From NCBI GenBank assembly GCA_964558295.1, contig CAZLDQ010000062.1, positions 1 through 26,994 on the forward strand: a stretch of DNA of 26,994 nucleotides, read 5' to 3'. Both the position numbers and the translations under genes were made by a program. Below the pieces are notes generated by a model that saw only the letters and a program-made list of their open reading frames with translations, searched no databases and was not told the DNA's origin. Origin of the DNA: JBDKTH01 sp964558295 (GTDB lineage: Bacteria; Planctomycetota; Planctomycetia; Pirellulales; Thermoguttaceae). Positions 1 to 6,411 of the stretch are shown here, in pieces (positions within the stretch are counted from its first letter, which is position 1; each line of letters starts with the position of its first letter).

Positions 1-2
1 TC

Positions 3-479
3 TCCCAGGTGCCGATTCCCGCCGACAACGTGGACCCGGAGCAGATCGCCAAGCCCCGCCCGTGGGACATGGGGGAGATCACCCGCTTCATTCTCTTCAT
101 TGGCCCGTGCAGTTCGGTCTTCGACTACACAACCTACCTGATGATGCTCTACATCTTCAATGGCTGGAATCCGGCAAACGAATCGCTTTTCCAGACTGGA
201 TGGTTCGTCGAGTCCCTGCTCACCCAGACCCTCATCATCCACATCATTCGGACCAATCGGATTCCATTCCTGCAAAGCCAGGCAAGTTGGCCCATGATCG
301 TGACCACCGCCGTCGTAATGATGGTCGGGATGTGGTTGCCGTTCTCGCCGCTTGGTCCGTGGTTGGGCTTCACACACTTACCGCCCCTTTACTGGCCACT
401 GCTTGCGCTCACCCTGTTCTGCTACGTCTTGCTGACGCAAGGCGTGAAAATGTGGCTCATTCGCAAGGCATGGGTGTGA
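3..479 (+). CDS. mgtA: Magnesium-translocating P-type ATPase, C-terminal end (partial)
   Basis: This is the last part of a P3-type ATPase that imports Mg2+ across the inner membrane. The reading frame is open to the window edge, so the start, phosphorylation and ATP-binding domains lie outside. What is visible is the C-terminal membrane domain: the family segment QVPIPADNVDPE, then PRPWDMGEITRF, LFIGPCSSVFDY, and the block LFQTGWFVESLLTQTLIIHIIRT, which is strongly characteristic of MgtA/MgtB. Three to four hydrophobic helices follow, and the protein ends in a short basic tail. It converges with the metallophosphoesterase gene. Fluoride complexes Mg2+, so an Mg2+ pump beside fluoride-responsive genes makes sense, but its own control region is not in the window. 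Confidence 0.9.
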   Translation, partial: SQVPIPADNVDPEQIAKPRPWDMGEITRFILFIGPCSSVFDYTTYLMMLYIFNGWNPANESLFQTGWFVESLLTQTLIIHIIRTNRIPFLQSQASWPMIVTTAVVMMVGMWLPFSPLGPWLGFTHLPPLYWPLLALTLFCYVLLTQGVKMWLIRKAWV

Positions 480-658
480 CGCGAGCGGAGACCGCTGCGC
501 GTCGGAAGGAGCCGGCGAGCCGTTCCGTCACTTCACGCGGACCAAGTACGCGGCAATGGACACCAGCGAGGGTATGGGGGCGGTGCTATTCCGGTTGAGG
601 CCAAGTCAGCCTTCAATCATTCGTAGACAGACGTGGCTTGCGGGGAGCATCATTTGTC

Positions 659-1348
659 CTAGCCCTCGTAGCCCAACACGCCGACCAGACCGGCGATGAC
701 GTTGTTGGGCAGCGGTGCGGCGCGGAGTAGCGAGGCAGTGCGTCCTACGTCGTAAGGTATTCGCTTCAGTTCCATCTGTCCGTCGCGGTAGACGGCATAA
801 CAGGCTTTGCCGTGATGATCGCGTGCCAAACCCACGCTGCCGGGATTGACGACCGTGATCTTGCCGAAGGTGGCCATTCCTTGGATGTGCGTGTGCCCCA
901 ATAGCATGTAATCCGCGTCGATACCAGCCACTCGGCTTCCCCACTCGCTTTGGTCGAGGTATTCGGAGAAAAGGCCCTGGGGAGTGGCGTGGGCCATGCG
1001 GAACACTTTGCCTTGCCACTCGAAACGGTTTCGCAGGGGCATCGAGGCAAGGAACTTCACGTCGCCATCGTTCAGCTTTGGCCGGTGCCAAGCTCGCGTT
1101 GCGAAGGAATACTCGCGGAATTCCCTCATGCAGCCGCAATCTACGTCGAACGCCAAGGCATTGTCGTGGTTCCCGCGGACGATGTGGCTCGCATTGTCCA
1201 TTAGCCAGCGGAGGCACTCGACCGGCTGTGGCCCATAATCGACCACATCGCCGCAGAAAACCACGGCATCGCGATCCGGCTCTGCCGCCAGCACTGCTTC
1301 CAGTGCTGGCCAGTTTCCGTGAATGTCCGAGACAATGAGGAGTGCCAC
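659..1348 (-). CDS. Calcineurin-like metallophosphoesterase (YfcE/MJ0936-like)
   Basis: A 229-residue single-domain metallophosphoesterase, probably cytosolic and acting on small phosphodiesters or phosphomonoesters; the substrate cannot be read from sequence. All metal-binding motifs are present in order: DIHGN (about residues 8-12), GDVVDYG, GNHDN, a histidine in RMAHATP, and GHTHIQG near the C-terminus, followed by NPGSVG. I chose the GTG at 1348 because GGAGG sits four bases upstream and the protein then begins directly with the first beta strand (ALLIVSDIHGN); a longer frame to 1417 lacks these features. It lies 87 bases downstream of the universal stress protein gene on the same strand, with no terminator between them that I can see. 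It is therefore probably co-transcribed from the fluoride riboswitch at 1986-2050. Confidence 0.88.
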   Translation of the reverse strand: MALLIVSDIHGNWPALEAVLAAEPDRDAVVFCGDVVDYGPQPVECLRWLMDNASHIVRGNHDNALAFDVDCGCMREFREYSFATRAWHRPKLNDGDVKFLASMPLRNRFEWQGKVFRMAHATPQGLFSEYLDQSEWGSRVAGIDADYMLLGHTHIQGMATFGKITVVNPGSVGLARDHHGKACYAVYRDGQMELKRIPYDVGRTASLLRAAPLPNNVIAGLVGVLGYEG

Positions 1349-1435
1349 GGTGCCTCCAATGCCATTTGCCAAGCCGATTGCCTGACGCAGGGCGACGAAT
1401 GCTCGCCATGTCGCCAACGGCTAACACGGCGAACC

Positions 1436-1858
1436 TTAAGCGGTTTTTCTTGCAAGCAACACGGCGCACGGACAGTGGTTGCTCACCTGGTCGGCGGTGC
1501 CGCCGAGTTCAGGGTCACCGTTCGCCAGACTGCTGGCCCCAAGGACCAATAGCGTTGCGTCTTCCTCCTCGGCGCAGCGGATGATTGTTTCGGCGGGGTG
1601 GCCTTCCCGGAGGATCGGCGTCAATCGCACGCCGCGCGAGCGAGCGTAGTTGACGGCCGTTTGCAGCAGTTCCTCCAGGGCGTTCTTTGCCTGGGTCTTG
1701 ATCTCCTCTGTGAGTCGGTCGAGCGCGGGGTTGCCGGTTTGTTCCAGGACCGTGACCGCAGTCAATCGGCCGCCATCCTGCTGGGCCAGCTCGACTGCGG
1801 CCTCCAGGGCTTTTTCACTACCGCGCGAATTATCCAGTGCAACGAGAATTCGAGCCAT
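1436..1858 (-). CDS. Universal stress protein (UspA family)
   Basis: A 140-residue UspA-fold protein beginning MARILVALDNSRGSEKALE, typical of the family's first strand and helix. The ATG at 1858 has a GGAGG ribosome site (TCTCGGAGGAACGAGCG before the ATG); the frame continues upstream to 2029, but that stretch is the riboswitch leader. The nucleotide-binding loop is unusual: after VLGASS comes LANGDPELGGTADQVSNH, so the canonical GxxG-9x-G(S/T) pattern of ATP-binding Usp proteins is not intact. ATP binding is therefore doubtful. The gene is first in a minus-strand unit with the metallophosphoesterase. It is preceded by a promoter, a fluoride aptamer and an intrinsic terminator, so its expression is predicted to be induced by fluoride. 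Confidence 0.9.
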   Translation of the reverse strand: MARILVALDNSRGSEKALEAAVELAQQDGGRLTAVTVLEQTGNPALDRLTEEIKTQAKNALEELLQTAVNYARSRGVRLTPILREGHPAETIIRCAEEEDATLLVLGASSLANGDPELGGTADQVSNHCPCAVLLARKTA

Positions 1859-1908
1859 CGCTCGTTCCTCCGAGAAAACTCGTTCCTTGCCGGGGAACCA
1901 TTGCCAAC

Positions 1909-1943
1909 AAAAAACCCCTTGAGAACAAGGTGCTCTCAAAGGG
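1909..1943 (-). terminator. Intrinsic terminator in the usp leader (riboswitch expression platform)
   Basis: Read on the minus strand, CCCTTTGAGA (1943-1934) pairs with TCTCAAGGGG (1924-1915) to give ten base pairs with one G-U. Six T residues follow at once (1914-1909). No minus-strand gene lies just upstream, so its sensible role is as an attenuator in the leader of the stress-protein gene, about 50 bases before its ATG. The nine-base loop contains ACAAGGTG on the plus strand (1925-1932), which is exactly complementary to CACCTTGT at 1978-1985, just past the aptamer. This gives a possible antiterminator pairing. Confidence 0.85.
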
Positions 1944-1985
1944 CGGTTCTTCAACAAACCTCCTACTTCCAAGGGGACACCTTGT

Positions 1986-2050
1986 CGGTAGGAGTTATTA
2001 TCCGCGAAGGCCGGCAAGCCCGGCGGCAATTAAAGGCGAACCCCATCGCC
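1986..2050 (-). promoter_or_regulatory. Fluoride riboswitch (crcB motif) 1, controlling usp and the phosphoesterase
   Basis: On the minus strand the RNA begins GGCGAUGGGGUUCGCC (2050-2035): a GGCG/CGCC stem (P1) around AUGGGGUU, matching the fluoride aptamer consensus. A linker and a second stem (P2, CCGC/GCGG enclosing a nested hairpin) follow. The conserved 3' strand is UAAUAACUCCUAC (2000-1988). GGGGUU pairs with AACUCC to form the pseudoknot (one G-U). The 3' strand CUCCUAC can instead pair with GUAGGAG (plus-strand 1960-1966), a competing hairpin. With the terminator at 1909-1943 this predicts transcriptional control, on with fluoride. Identification is by motif reading from memory of the family, not by a covariance search. 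Confidence 0.88.
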
Positions 2051-2063
2051 TCGACTCAACGTG

Positions 2064-2092
2064 ATCTTACTTCGTCGTCACCCACGAGTCAA
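2064..2092 (-). promoter_or_regulatory. Sigma70-like promoter for riboswitch 1 transcript
   Basis: On the minus strand, TTGACT (2092-2087) is separated by exactly 17 bases from TAAGAT (2069-2064). The expected start, about seven bases on, falls near 2057, just ahead of the aptamer at 2050. The close fit of spacing and position supports it. Confidence 0.75.
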
Positions 2093-2181
2093 CTTGAGTT
2101 CCTGGAGCCGGATTTCCCGGTTATCCCGGGTGCCCCATTTCCTTAAGTCACGCCCGTCCTGCCGTGGGGGGCTCTGTCTGG

Positions 2182-2209
2182 TTGACTTTCGCAAACCAGA
2201 AGCTATGAT
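2182..2209 (+). promoter_or_regulatory. Sigma70-like promoter for riboswitch 3 and the dynamin-like GTPase
   Basis: TTGACT (2182-2187), a 16-base spacer and TATGAT (2204-2209) form a near-consensus promoter. The predicted start is near 2216, two bases before the aptamer stem at 2218. It is divergent from the promoter at 2064-2092, with about 90 bases between the two -35 boxes. Confidence 0.75.
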
Positions 2210-2217
2210 TTGCCAAA

Positions 2218-2266
2218 AAGGGGATGGAGTCCCCCTTAACCGCCGCCAAGCGGCTGATGACTCCTG
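2218..2266 (+). promoter_or_regulatory. Fluoride riboswitch (crcB motif) 3, controlling the dynamin-like GTPase
   Basis: This is the cleanest of the three aptamers. P1 is AAGGGG (2218-2223) with CCCCUU (2232-2237), closing the conserved AUGGAGUC. The linker AAC(C) follows, then P2 GCCGC (2242-2246) with GCGGC (2250-2254), then UGAUG and ACUCC (2255-2264). GGAGU (2226-2230) pairs perfectly with ACUCC (2260-2264) as the pseudoknot. The layout is the same as the well-studied Thermotoga and Pseudomonas fluoride aptamers. A competing hairpin pairs ACUCC-UG-CUUGG (2260-2271) with CCAAG-UG-GGAGU (2281-2292), destroying the pseudoknot. Confidence 0.93.
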
Positions 2267-2284
2267 CTTGGTGACTTCGGCCAA

Positions 2285-2351
2285 GTGGGAGTTACGCGCC
2301 GCGCTCGCGAGGTGTCACTCTCACAGCCTTTTGCCTCGGTGGGAGTGCATC
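2285..2351 (+). promoter_or_regulatory. Translational expression platform: ribosome-site sequestering hairpin with decoy repeat
   Basis: CACUCUCAC (2316-2324) can pair over nine positions (one G-U) with GUGGGAGUG (2339-2347), which contains the Shine-Dalgarno GGGAG (2341-2345) of the ATG at 2352. The eight bases GTGGGAGT occur twice, at 2285-2292 and 2339-2346, so the upstream copy can compete for the same CACUCUCAC. When the aptamer is unfolded, the upstream copy is held by ACUCC and the ribosome site is hidden. When fluoride folds the aptamer, the upstream copy is freed to capture the anti-Shine-Dalgarno strand. The pairings are visible in the sequence; the switching logic is inferred. I see no terminator in this leader. 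Confidence 0.72.
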
Positions 2352-4196
2352 ATGCACCAGAATGCAACGGCGGTATCTGCGGGCCTTTCTTCTGCCGAGC
2401 CTTATGGCTCATCTTCGCCACGCGGAAGCGCTCGGCCCGCGCCAGACTTGGCTTGGCACTTTGACCGGCTCCGACGCTGCCTTGAGGAACTCGGGCCGGA
2501 ATTCGCTCGCGACCAGCGCCGGCTGGCCGAGCTGAGCACTCGGCCGGACGAGGGGCGGTTCCACTTGGCGGTTCTCGGCCAGTTCAAACGAGGTAAGAGC
2601 ACGCTGTTGAATGCTTTGCTCGGCGATTCGCTCTTGCCCACCTCCGTGGTGCCACTGACAGCCATTCCCACCTTCCTCCGTGCCGGCCCTCAGTGGCAGG
2701 CAAAAGTGGCCTATGTGGACGGTCATTCTGGAGAGCAGGTGACAAGCGATCAAGCGGCCGGGATCAGCACGTTCCTGGAACAATACATCACGGAAGCGGG
2801 CAACCCGAACAACCGCCTGGGAATCAACCATGTCGAGGTCTCGTCGCCTTCGGAAATCCTCGCTCGCGGCGTGGTGCTCATCGACACGCCCGGCATCGGT
2901 TCCACGTTTCGCCACAACACGGAAGCCACCCTGAACTTCCTCCCCCAGTGCGACGCAGCGCTGTTCCTGGTTTCGGCCGATCCTCCCATCACCGAGGTCG
3001 AAGTGGACTTTCTCAAGGAAGTTCACTCCAAGGTGGTCCGCTTGTTCTTCCTGCTCAATAAGGTCGATTACCTCAGCGACGAGGAACGGGACACAGCCGT
3101 CCAGTTTCTTCGCCACGTGTTGAGGGATCAGGTGGGCATGAGTGACGCTGTGCCCATCTTCTGCGTGTCCGCCAGGGCAGGTCTGGAAGCAAAGCGGCGC
3201 GACGATGCCGAACTCTGGGCAAAGAGCGGCATGGCGGAAGTCGAGCGGCACTTGATCGACTTCCTTGCATCGGAAAAGGCCGCGACGCTGCGCCTCGCTA
3301 TTGCGAGGAGAGTGCAAGGCATCGTCGCCGACGTGTTGATGCGGGTCCGGTTGGCCGTGCGTTCGTTCCAGATGCCGCTGAGCGAGTTGCAGGCTCGGAT
3401 GAATCGCTTCGAGGAGGCCATCGCGGATGCCCAGCGGCAACGGGTAGCGGCCGCCGACCTTCTGGCGGGTGACAAGCGGCGGGCAGTCGCACGATTGGAA
3501 GAAGAGGCGGAGGGACTTCGCCAGAGCGCGAGACACCACCTTCAGGCAGTCGTCCAGGAATCTCTGGCGACGGCCGCCGACAAGATGCAGGAAGCAGCCG
3601 CCCAGGAATCGCTTCACCGCGTCATTCCCGCTTTTTTCGAGCGGGAGATGGGAGCGCTTTCGCTTCGTTTCACTGCACACGTGCGCGAGGCGATCCAACC
3701 GCACCGAGAACGGGCCAGTCGATTGATTCAGCAGGTCCGCGAGACCGCCGCTACGCTGTTTGACATCCCTTGCGAGGACATGGCGACTTGCGATCTCTTC
3801 GAGTTGTCCGATCAGCCCTATTGGATCACAGATTCCTGGGATTCGTTCCTGGGGCCTGTGTCGCCGGAGTTCCTCGACAAATTGTTGCCAGCCACTCTTC
3901 GCCGGGCCAGGGTACGAAAGCGGCTGATGGAACGGGTCGAGAAGCTCGTCGTCCGCAACGTCGAAAACCTGCGATGGTCCACGCTCCAGAGCTTGGAGCG
4001 GGTGTTCTGTCAATTCGGCCTTGACCTCGACGCGCGGCTGAAGGAAACCATCGCCACGACCCACGGAGCGATGCGAGCCGCCCAATCACGGCGGAAGGAA
4101 CATGCCCATACCGTCGCTGCGGAGATCGAGCGGCTGGAGACGTGCGCGAGAGAACTGGGCGAGATTCAATCCAGTCTCGCTGGAACCGTGGCGTAG
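2352..4196 (+). CDS. Dynamin-like GTPase
   Basis: A 614-residue bacterial dynamin-like large GTPase. Motifs: G1 GQFKRGKST (about residues 76-84), a threonine-rich switch region (VVPLTAIPTFLRAG), G3 DTPG (about 178-181) and G4 NKVD (about 236-239). The C-terminal half is long, charged and helical (for example EAIADAQRQRVAAADLLAGDKRR), as expected for a stalk or coiled coil. No clear membrane helix is seen, so any membrane contact would be peripheral. Relatives remodel or protect membranes. The ATG at 2352 is chosen because GGGAG lies upstream with good spacing; the frame runs back to 2061, but that is riboswitch leader. It has its own promoter and fluoride riboswitch, an association I do not recall being described. 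The plus-strand unit ends before the next promoter at 4264. Confidence 0.88.
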   Translation: MHQNATAVSAGLSSAEPYGSSSPRGSARPAPDLAWHFDRLRRCLEELGPEFARDQRRLAELSTRPDEGRFHLAVLGQFKRGKSTLLNALLGDSLLPTSVVPLTAIPTFLRAGPQWQAKVAYVDGHSGEQVTSDQAAGISTFLEQYITEAGNPNNRLGINHVEVSSPSEILARGVVLIDTPGIGSTFRHNTEATLNFLPQCDAALFLVSADPPITEVEVDFLKEVHSKVVRLFFLLNKVDYLSDEERDTAVQFLRHVLRDQVGMSDAVPIFCVSARAGLEAKRRDDAELWAKSGMAEVERHLIDFLASEKAATLRLAIARRVQGIVADVLMRVRLAVRSFQMPLSELQARMNRFEEAIADAQRQRVAAADLLAGDKRRAVARLEEEAEGLRQSARHHLQAVVQESLATAADKMQEAAAQESLHRVIPAFFEREMGALSLRFTAHVREAIQPHRERASRLIQQVRETAATLFDIPCEDMATCDLFELSDQPYWITDSWDSFLGPVSPEFLDKLLPATLRRARVRKRLMERVEKLVVRNVENLRWSTLQSLERVFCQFGLDLDARLKETIATTHGAMRAAQSRRKEHAHTVAAEIERLETCARELGEIQSSLAGTVA

Positions 4197-4263
4197 GCGG
4201 GGAGTTCAGTCGAGCACGGGCGGGAATTGCATGGGAACACGGGACAATGGCGCCGAGCCGCCG

Positions 4264-4292
4264 TTGACGGTAAATTAGGGGGGTGGTAGAAT
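4264..4292 (+). promoter_or_regulatory. Sigma70-like promoter for riboswitch 2 and the crcB operon
   Basis: TTGACG (4264-4269), a 17-base spacer and TAGAAT (4287-4292). The predicted start is at about 4299, the first base of the aptamer. This is the same arrangement as the other two riboswitch promoters. Confidence 0.75.
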
Positions 4293-4298
4293 TTCCGC

Positions 4299-4352
4299 GG
4301 GGATAGGGTTCGCCTTGAAACGCAGAAGAAAGCCGCTGCTGATGACCCCTAG
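4299..4352 (+). promoter_or_regulatory. Fluoride riboswitch (crcB motif) 2, controlling the crcB operon
   Basis: The RNA reads GGGGAUAGGGUUCGCC (4299-4314), linker UUGAAAC, P2 GCAG (4322-4325) with CUGC (4336-4339), then UGAUGACCCCUAG (4340-4352). The order, spacing and conserved 3' strand fit the fluoride aptamer, and GGGUU can pair with GACCC. Two positions deviate: P1 has a G-G mismatch (G4301/G4312), and A4305 stands where the family normally has the G that pairs across the pseudoknot. The 3' strand ACCCCUA can form a competing hairpin with UAGGGU (4372-4377). Operon content (crcB), the promoter and the terminator strongly support the call despite the deviations. Confidence 0.78.
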
Positions 4353-4396
4353 CATGAGGACGCTCCTTCGGTAGGGTACATGGAAAGACAGCCAAA

Positions 4397-4436
4397 CCCC
4401 GCCAGGAGTAATCACAGTCCTGGCGGGGCCTTTTCG
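4397..4436 (+). terminator. Intrinsic terminator in the leader of the crcB operon
   Basis: CCCCGCCAGGA (4397-4407) and TCCTGGCGGGG (4418-4428) form a perfect 11-base-pair stem with a ten-base loop, followed by CCTTTTCGTT. It lies between riboswitch 2 and the ATG at 4461, so it is best read as the riboswitch-controlled attenuator. CUCCU (4363-4367) could pair with AGGAG in the 5' arm as an antiterminator. It may also stop read-through from the GTPase gene. Confidence 0.9.
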
Positions 4437-4460
4437 TTGTTCCGGTGCCAGGAGCCTTCG

Positions 4461-5627
4461 ATGAAAGCCATTACCATTGCTCGGGAGTACGGTGCCGGGG
4501 GCGGCGAAGTCGCCCGAAAACTGGCCGAATCGCTCGGCTGGCGAGTGCTGGACCGCGAGCTGCTCCATCAAGCGGCCCAGATCGAGCAGACGCCGGATAC
4601 TGAATTGGACCGGCTGGACGAGCAGGCCGTGAGCATGGCCGACCGATTCAGTCTGCATCCGCTGCATCAGAAGTACCTGCATGGCCTGACCGTGGCAGTT
4701 CGCCAGGCGGCCGAGCAAGGCGACGTGGTGATCGTCGGTCGCGGCGCTCGGCATCTCTTGGGCGACATGGCCGACGTGTTTCATGTGCGGCTTGTCGCGC
4801 CGCGAGAATGGCGTGCCAAACGCATGGCGAAGCTGGAGGGCTGGTCGCTGGATCAGGCCCTTGCTCGGTGTCTGGAAGTGGACCATGCCCGCGAGCTTTT
4901 CATGCGGTATTTTTTTGGCGACGTGGCGGTGCAACCGGCTCAGTATGACTTGGTAGTCAATACGGCTCGCGTGTCCCTGGAGGATACAACGAGCATGGTT
5001 GCCGCCGTCGTTCGGCCCGGTTCTGCTGAGGCCGCCGGCAGTGCCGGCCACGATCGCGTGTTGACCGTCTCGCGGGAACTTGGCGCGGGCGAGACCCAGT
5101 TTGCAGCCGTCTTGGCCGAACGGCTCTCGATGCAGCTTTACGACCGTGAACTGCTGGAACAGGAGGCGATACGCTTGGGCGTCCCCGAGACGGAAATCGA
5201 GAAGATTGACGAACGAGCGGCCGGTATCTTTCAGCGGTTCCGGCCAGGGAGCATCTATCAACGTTACATTGAAGCCCTGGAACAGATTATGAAGCAACTA
5301 GCCGAGCGCGGGGACGTGATCCTCGTCGGCCGGGGGGGCAACTGTTTCTTGCGAGATAATCCACGGGCGCTGCATGTCCGCCTAATTGCCCCGATGCCCA
5401 TTCGCTTGCGGAGGGTGATGGAGTATCGCTGGGTCCGCGAAGGTGTCGCGAAAAGGCTCGTGGCAGAGAGCGATGCCCAGCGCCGCAGTTTCTACGAAAG
5501 CTACTTCGGCGTCGATTGGGCCAACCCCTTGGAATACCACCTTACGGTCAACAGCGGCCGGCTGGGGCCGACCGCCGTGGACCTGGTTTCGTTCGCCGCC
5601 GAGCGTTATTGGAACCGCGCCGAGTAG
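4461..5627 (+). CDS. Tandem cytidylate kinase-like protein
   Basis: A 388-residue protein made of two homologous P-loop kinase-like domains of the cytidylate-kinase-like type. The first starts AITIAREYGAGGGEVARKLAE and contains DRELLHQAA and VIVGRGARHLL. The second, from about residue 195, starts VLTVSRELGAGETQFAAVLAE and contains DRELLEQEA and ILVGRGGNCFL. The P-loop-like glycine motif of copy two (GAGETQFA) lacks the usual GK/GG core, so only one copy may bind nucleotide well. The substrate is unknown; true CMP kinase activity is not implied. The ATG at 4461 has GGAG about seven bases upstream. It is the first gene of the fluoride-riboswitch operon, with 33 bases to the next gene. Confidence 0.82.
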   Translation: MKAITIAREYGAGGGEVARKLAESLGWRVLDRELLHQAAQIEQTPDTELDRLDEQAVSMADRFSLHPLHQKYLHGLTVAVRQAAEQGDVVIVGRGARHLLGDMADVFHVRLVAPREWRAKRMAKLEGWSLDQALARCLEVDHARELFMRYFFGDVAVQPAQYDLVVNTARVSLEDTTSMVAAVVRPGSAEAAGSAGHDRVLTVSRELGAGETQFAAVLAERLSMQLYDRELLEQEAIRLGVPETEIEKIDERAAGIFQRFRPGSIYQRYIEALEQIMKQLAERGDVILVGRGGNCFLRDNPRALHVRLIAPMPIRLRRVMEYRWVREGVAKRLVAESDAQRRSFYESYFGVDWANPLEYHLTVNSGRLGPTAVDLVSFAAERYWNRAE

Positions 5628-5660
5628 CCAAAGAGCGCACATACCGTTGGGGAGCCGCTT

Positions 5661-6410
5661 ATGGAATTGACCTGGGGGACAGCCGCAATCTGGCTTGGGT
5701 TGGCGCTAGTGGCCAGCTTGCTGTCGATCCGCTTCAAGATGAGCGTGGCCCCGAGGTTCGTGGCTTGGTTCCTCAACCGGTTTTCGTCGCACGTGAGTGA
5801 GCCGGGAGTCAAGTTCATCTTCTTCGTGCTGTTCACCCTGGGGGCGCTGGCCGCCTTGGCGAATAGCGAGGCCGTGCTGCCGGCATACCTCGTTGGCCTG
5901 GGACTGGCGGGGGTCTTCGCACGCCACCGTGATACCGTCCGACGATTGCGAACCACCGTATTCGCACTGCTCACGCCGTTTTATTTCCTCAATGCGGGCA
6001 TGAAGGTCTACCTGCCCGCACTTTGGGTCGGGCTGGGATTGGTCGTTATCCTCCTGGCGGTGAAAATAGCGACGAAAGTCGTCGGTGTGTGGCCATTGAC
6101 ACGGTTCTTCGGATTCGCAGTGCGCGAAGGCAACTACACGACGCTTCTGATGTCTACGGGCCTGACGTTCGGCACGATCAGCGCCTTGTTCGGGCTGAAC
6201 AACGGCTACATTAATCAATACCAATACTCGATCTTGGTGACCGTAGTGATCGGCAGCGCAATCGTGCCGACGATGATTGCCCAGTCTTTCTTCCTGCCGG
6301 AGATCGAACTCCCCGTTGCCTTCCAGACGGGTTCGCCCGCGACATTGGACCCGCCCTCCGGCAAGCCTGAGGATGGCCTTGTACCTGCCCCCCCGCCCAA
6401 GGAGTCGTGA
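5661..6410 (+). pseudogene. CPA2-type cation:proton antiporter with internal deletion
   Basis: The reading frame is open (249 residues) and has a good start (GGGGAG before the ATG). It begins like a CPA2/Kef antiporter (WGTAAIWLGLALVASLLSIRFKMSVA), then jumps directly to what is normally the second half: PRFVAWFLNRFSSHVSEPGVKF, then the helices from FIFFVLFTLGALAALA to the C-terminus. CPA2 membrane domains are usually near 380-400 residues, so about 150 residues of the first half, including several transmembrane helices, seem missing. A complete exchanger is therefore unlikely; a shortened or regulatory protein is possible. It sits in the fluoride operon, one base before the next gene. The deletion is inferred from memory of the family and needs an alignment. 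Confidence 0.6.
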
Positions 6411-6411
6411 C

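Noticed and set aside
2409..4085. 558-residue open frame opposite the dynamin-like GTPase
   Set aside because: Shadow of a gene whose GTPase motifs are intact on the other strand; no domain and no ribosome site.
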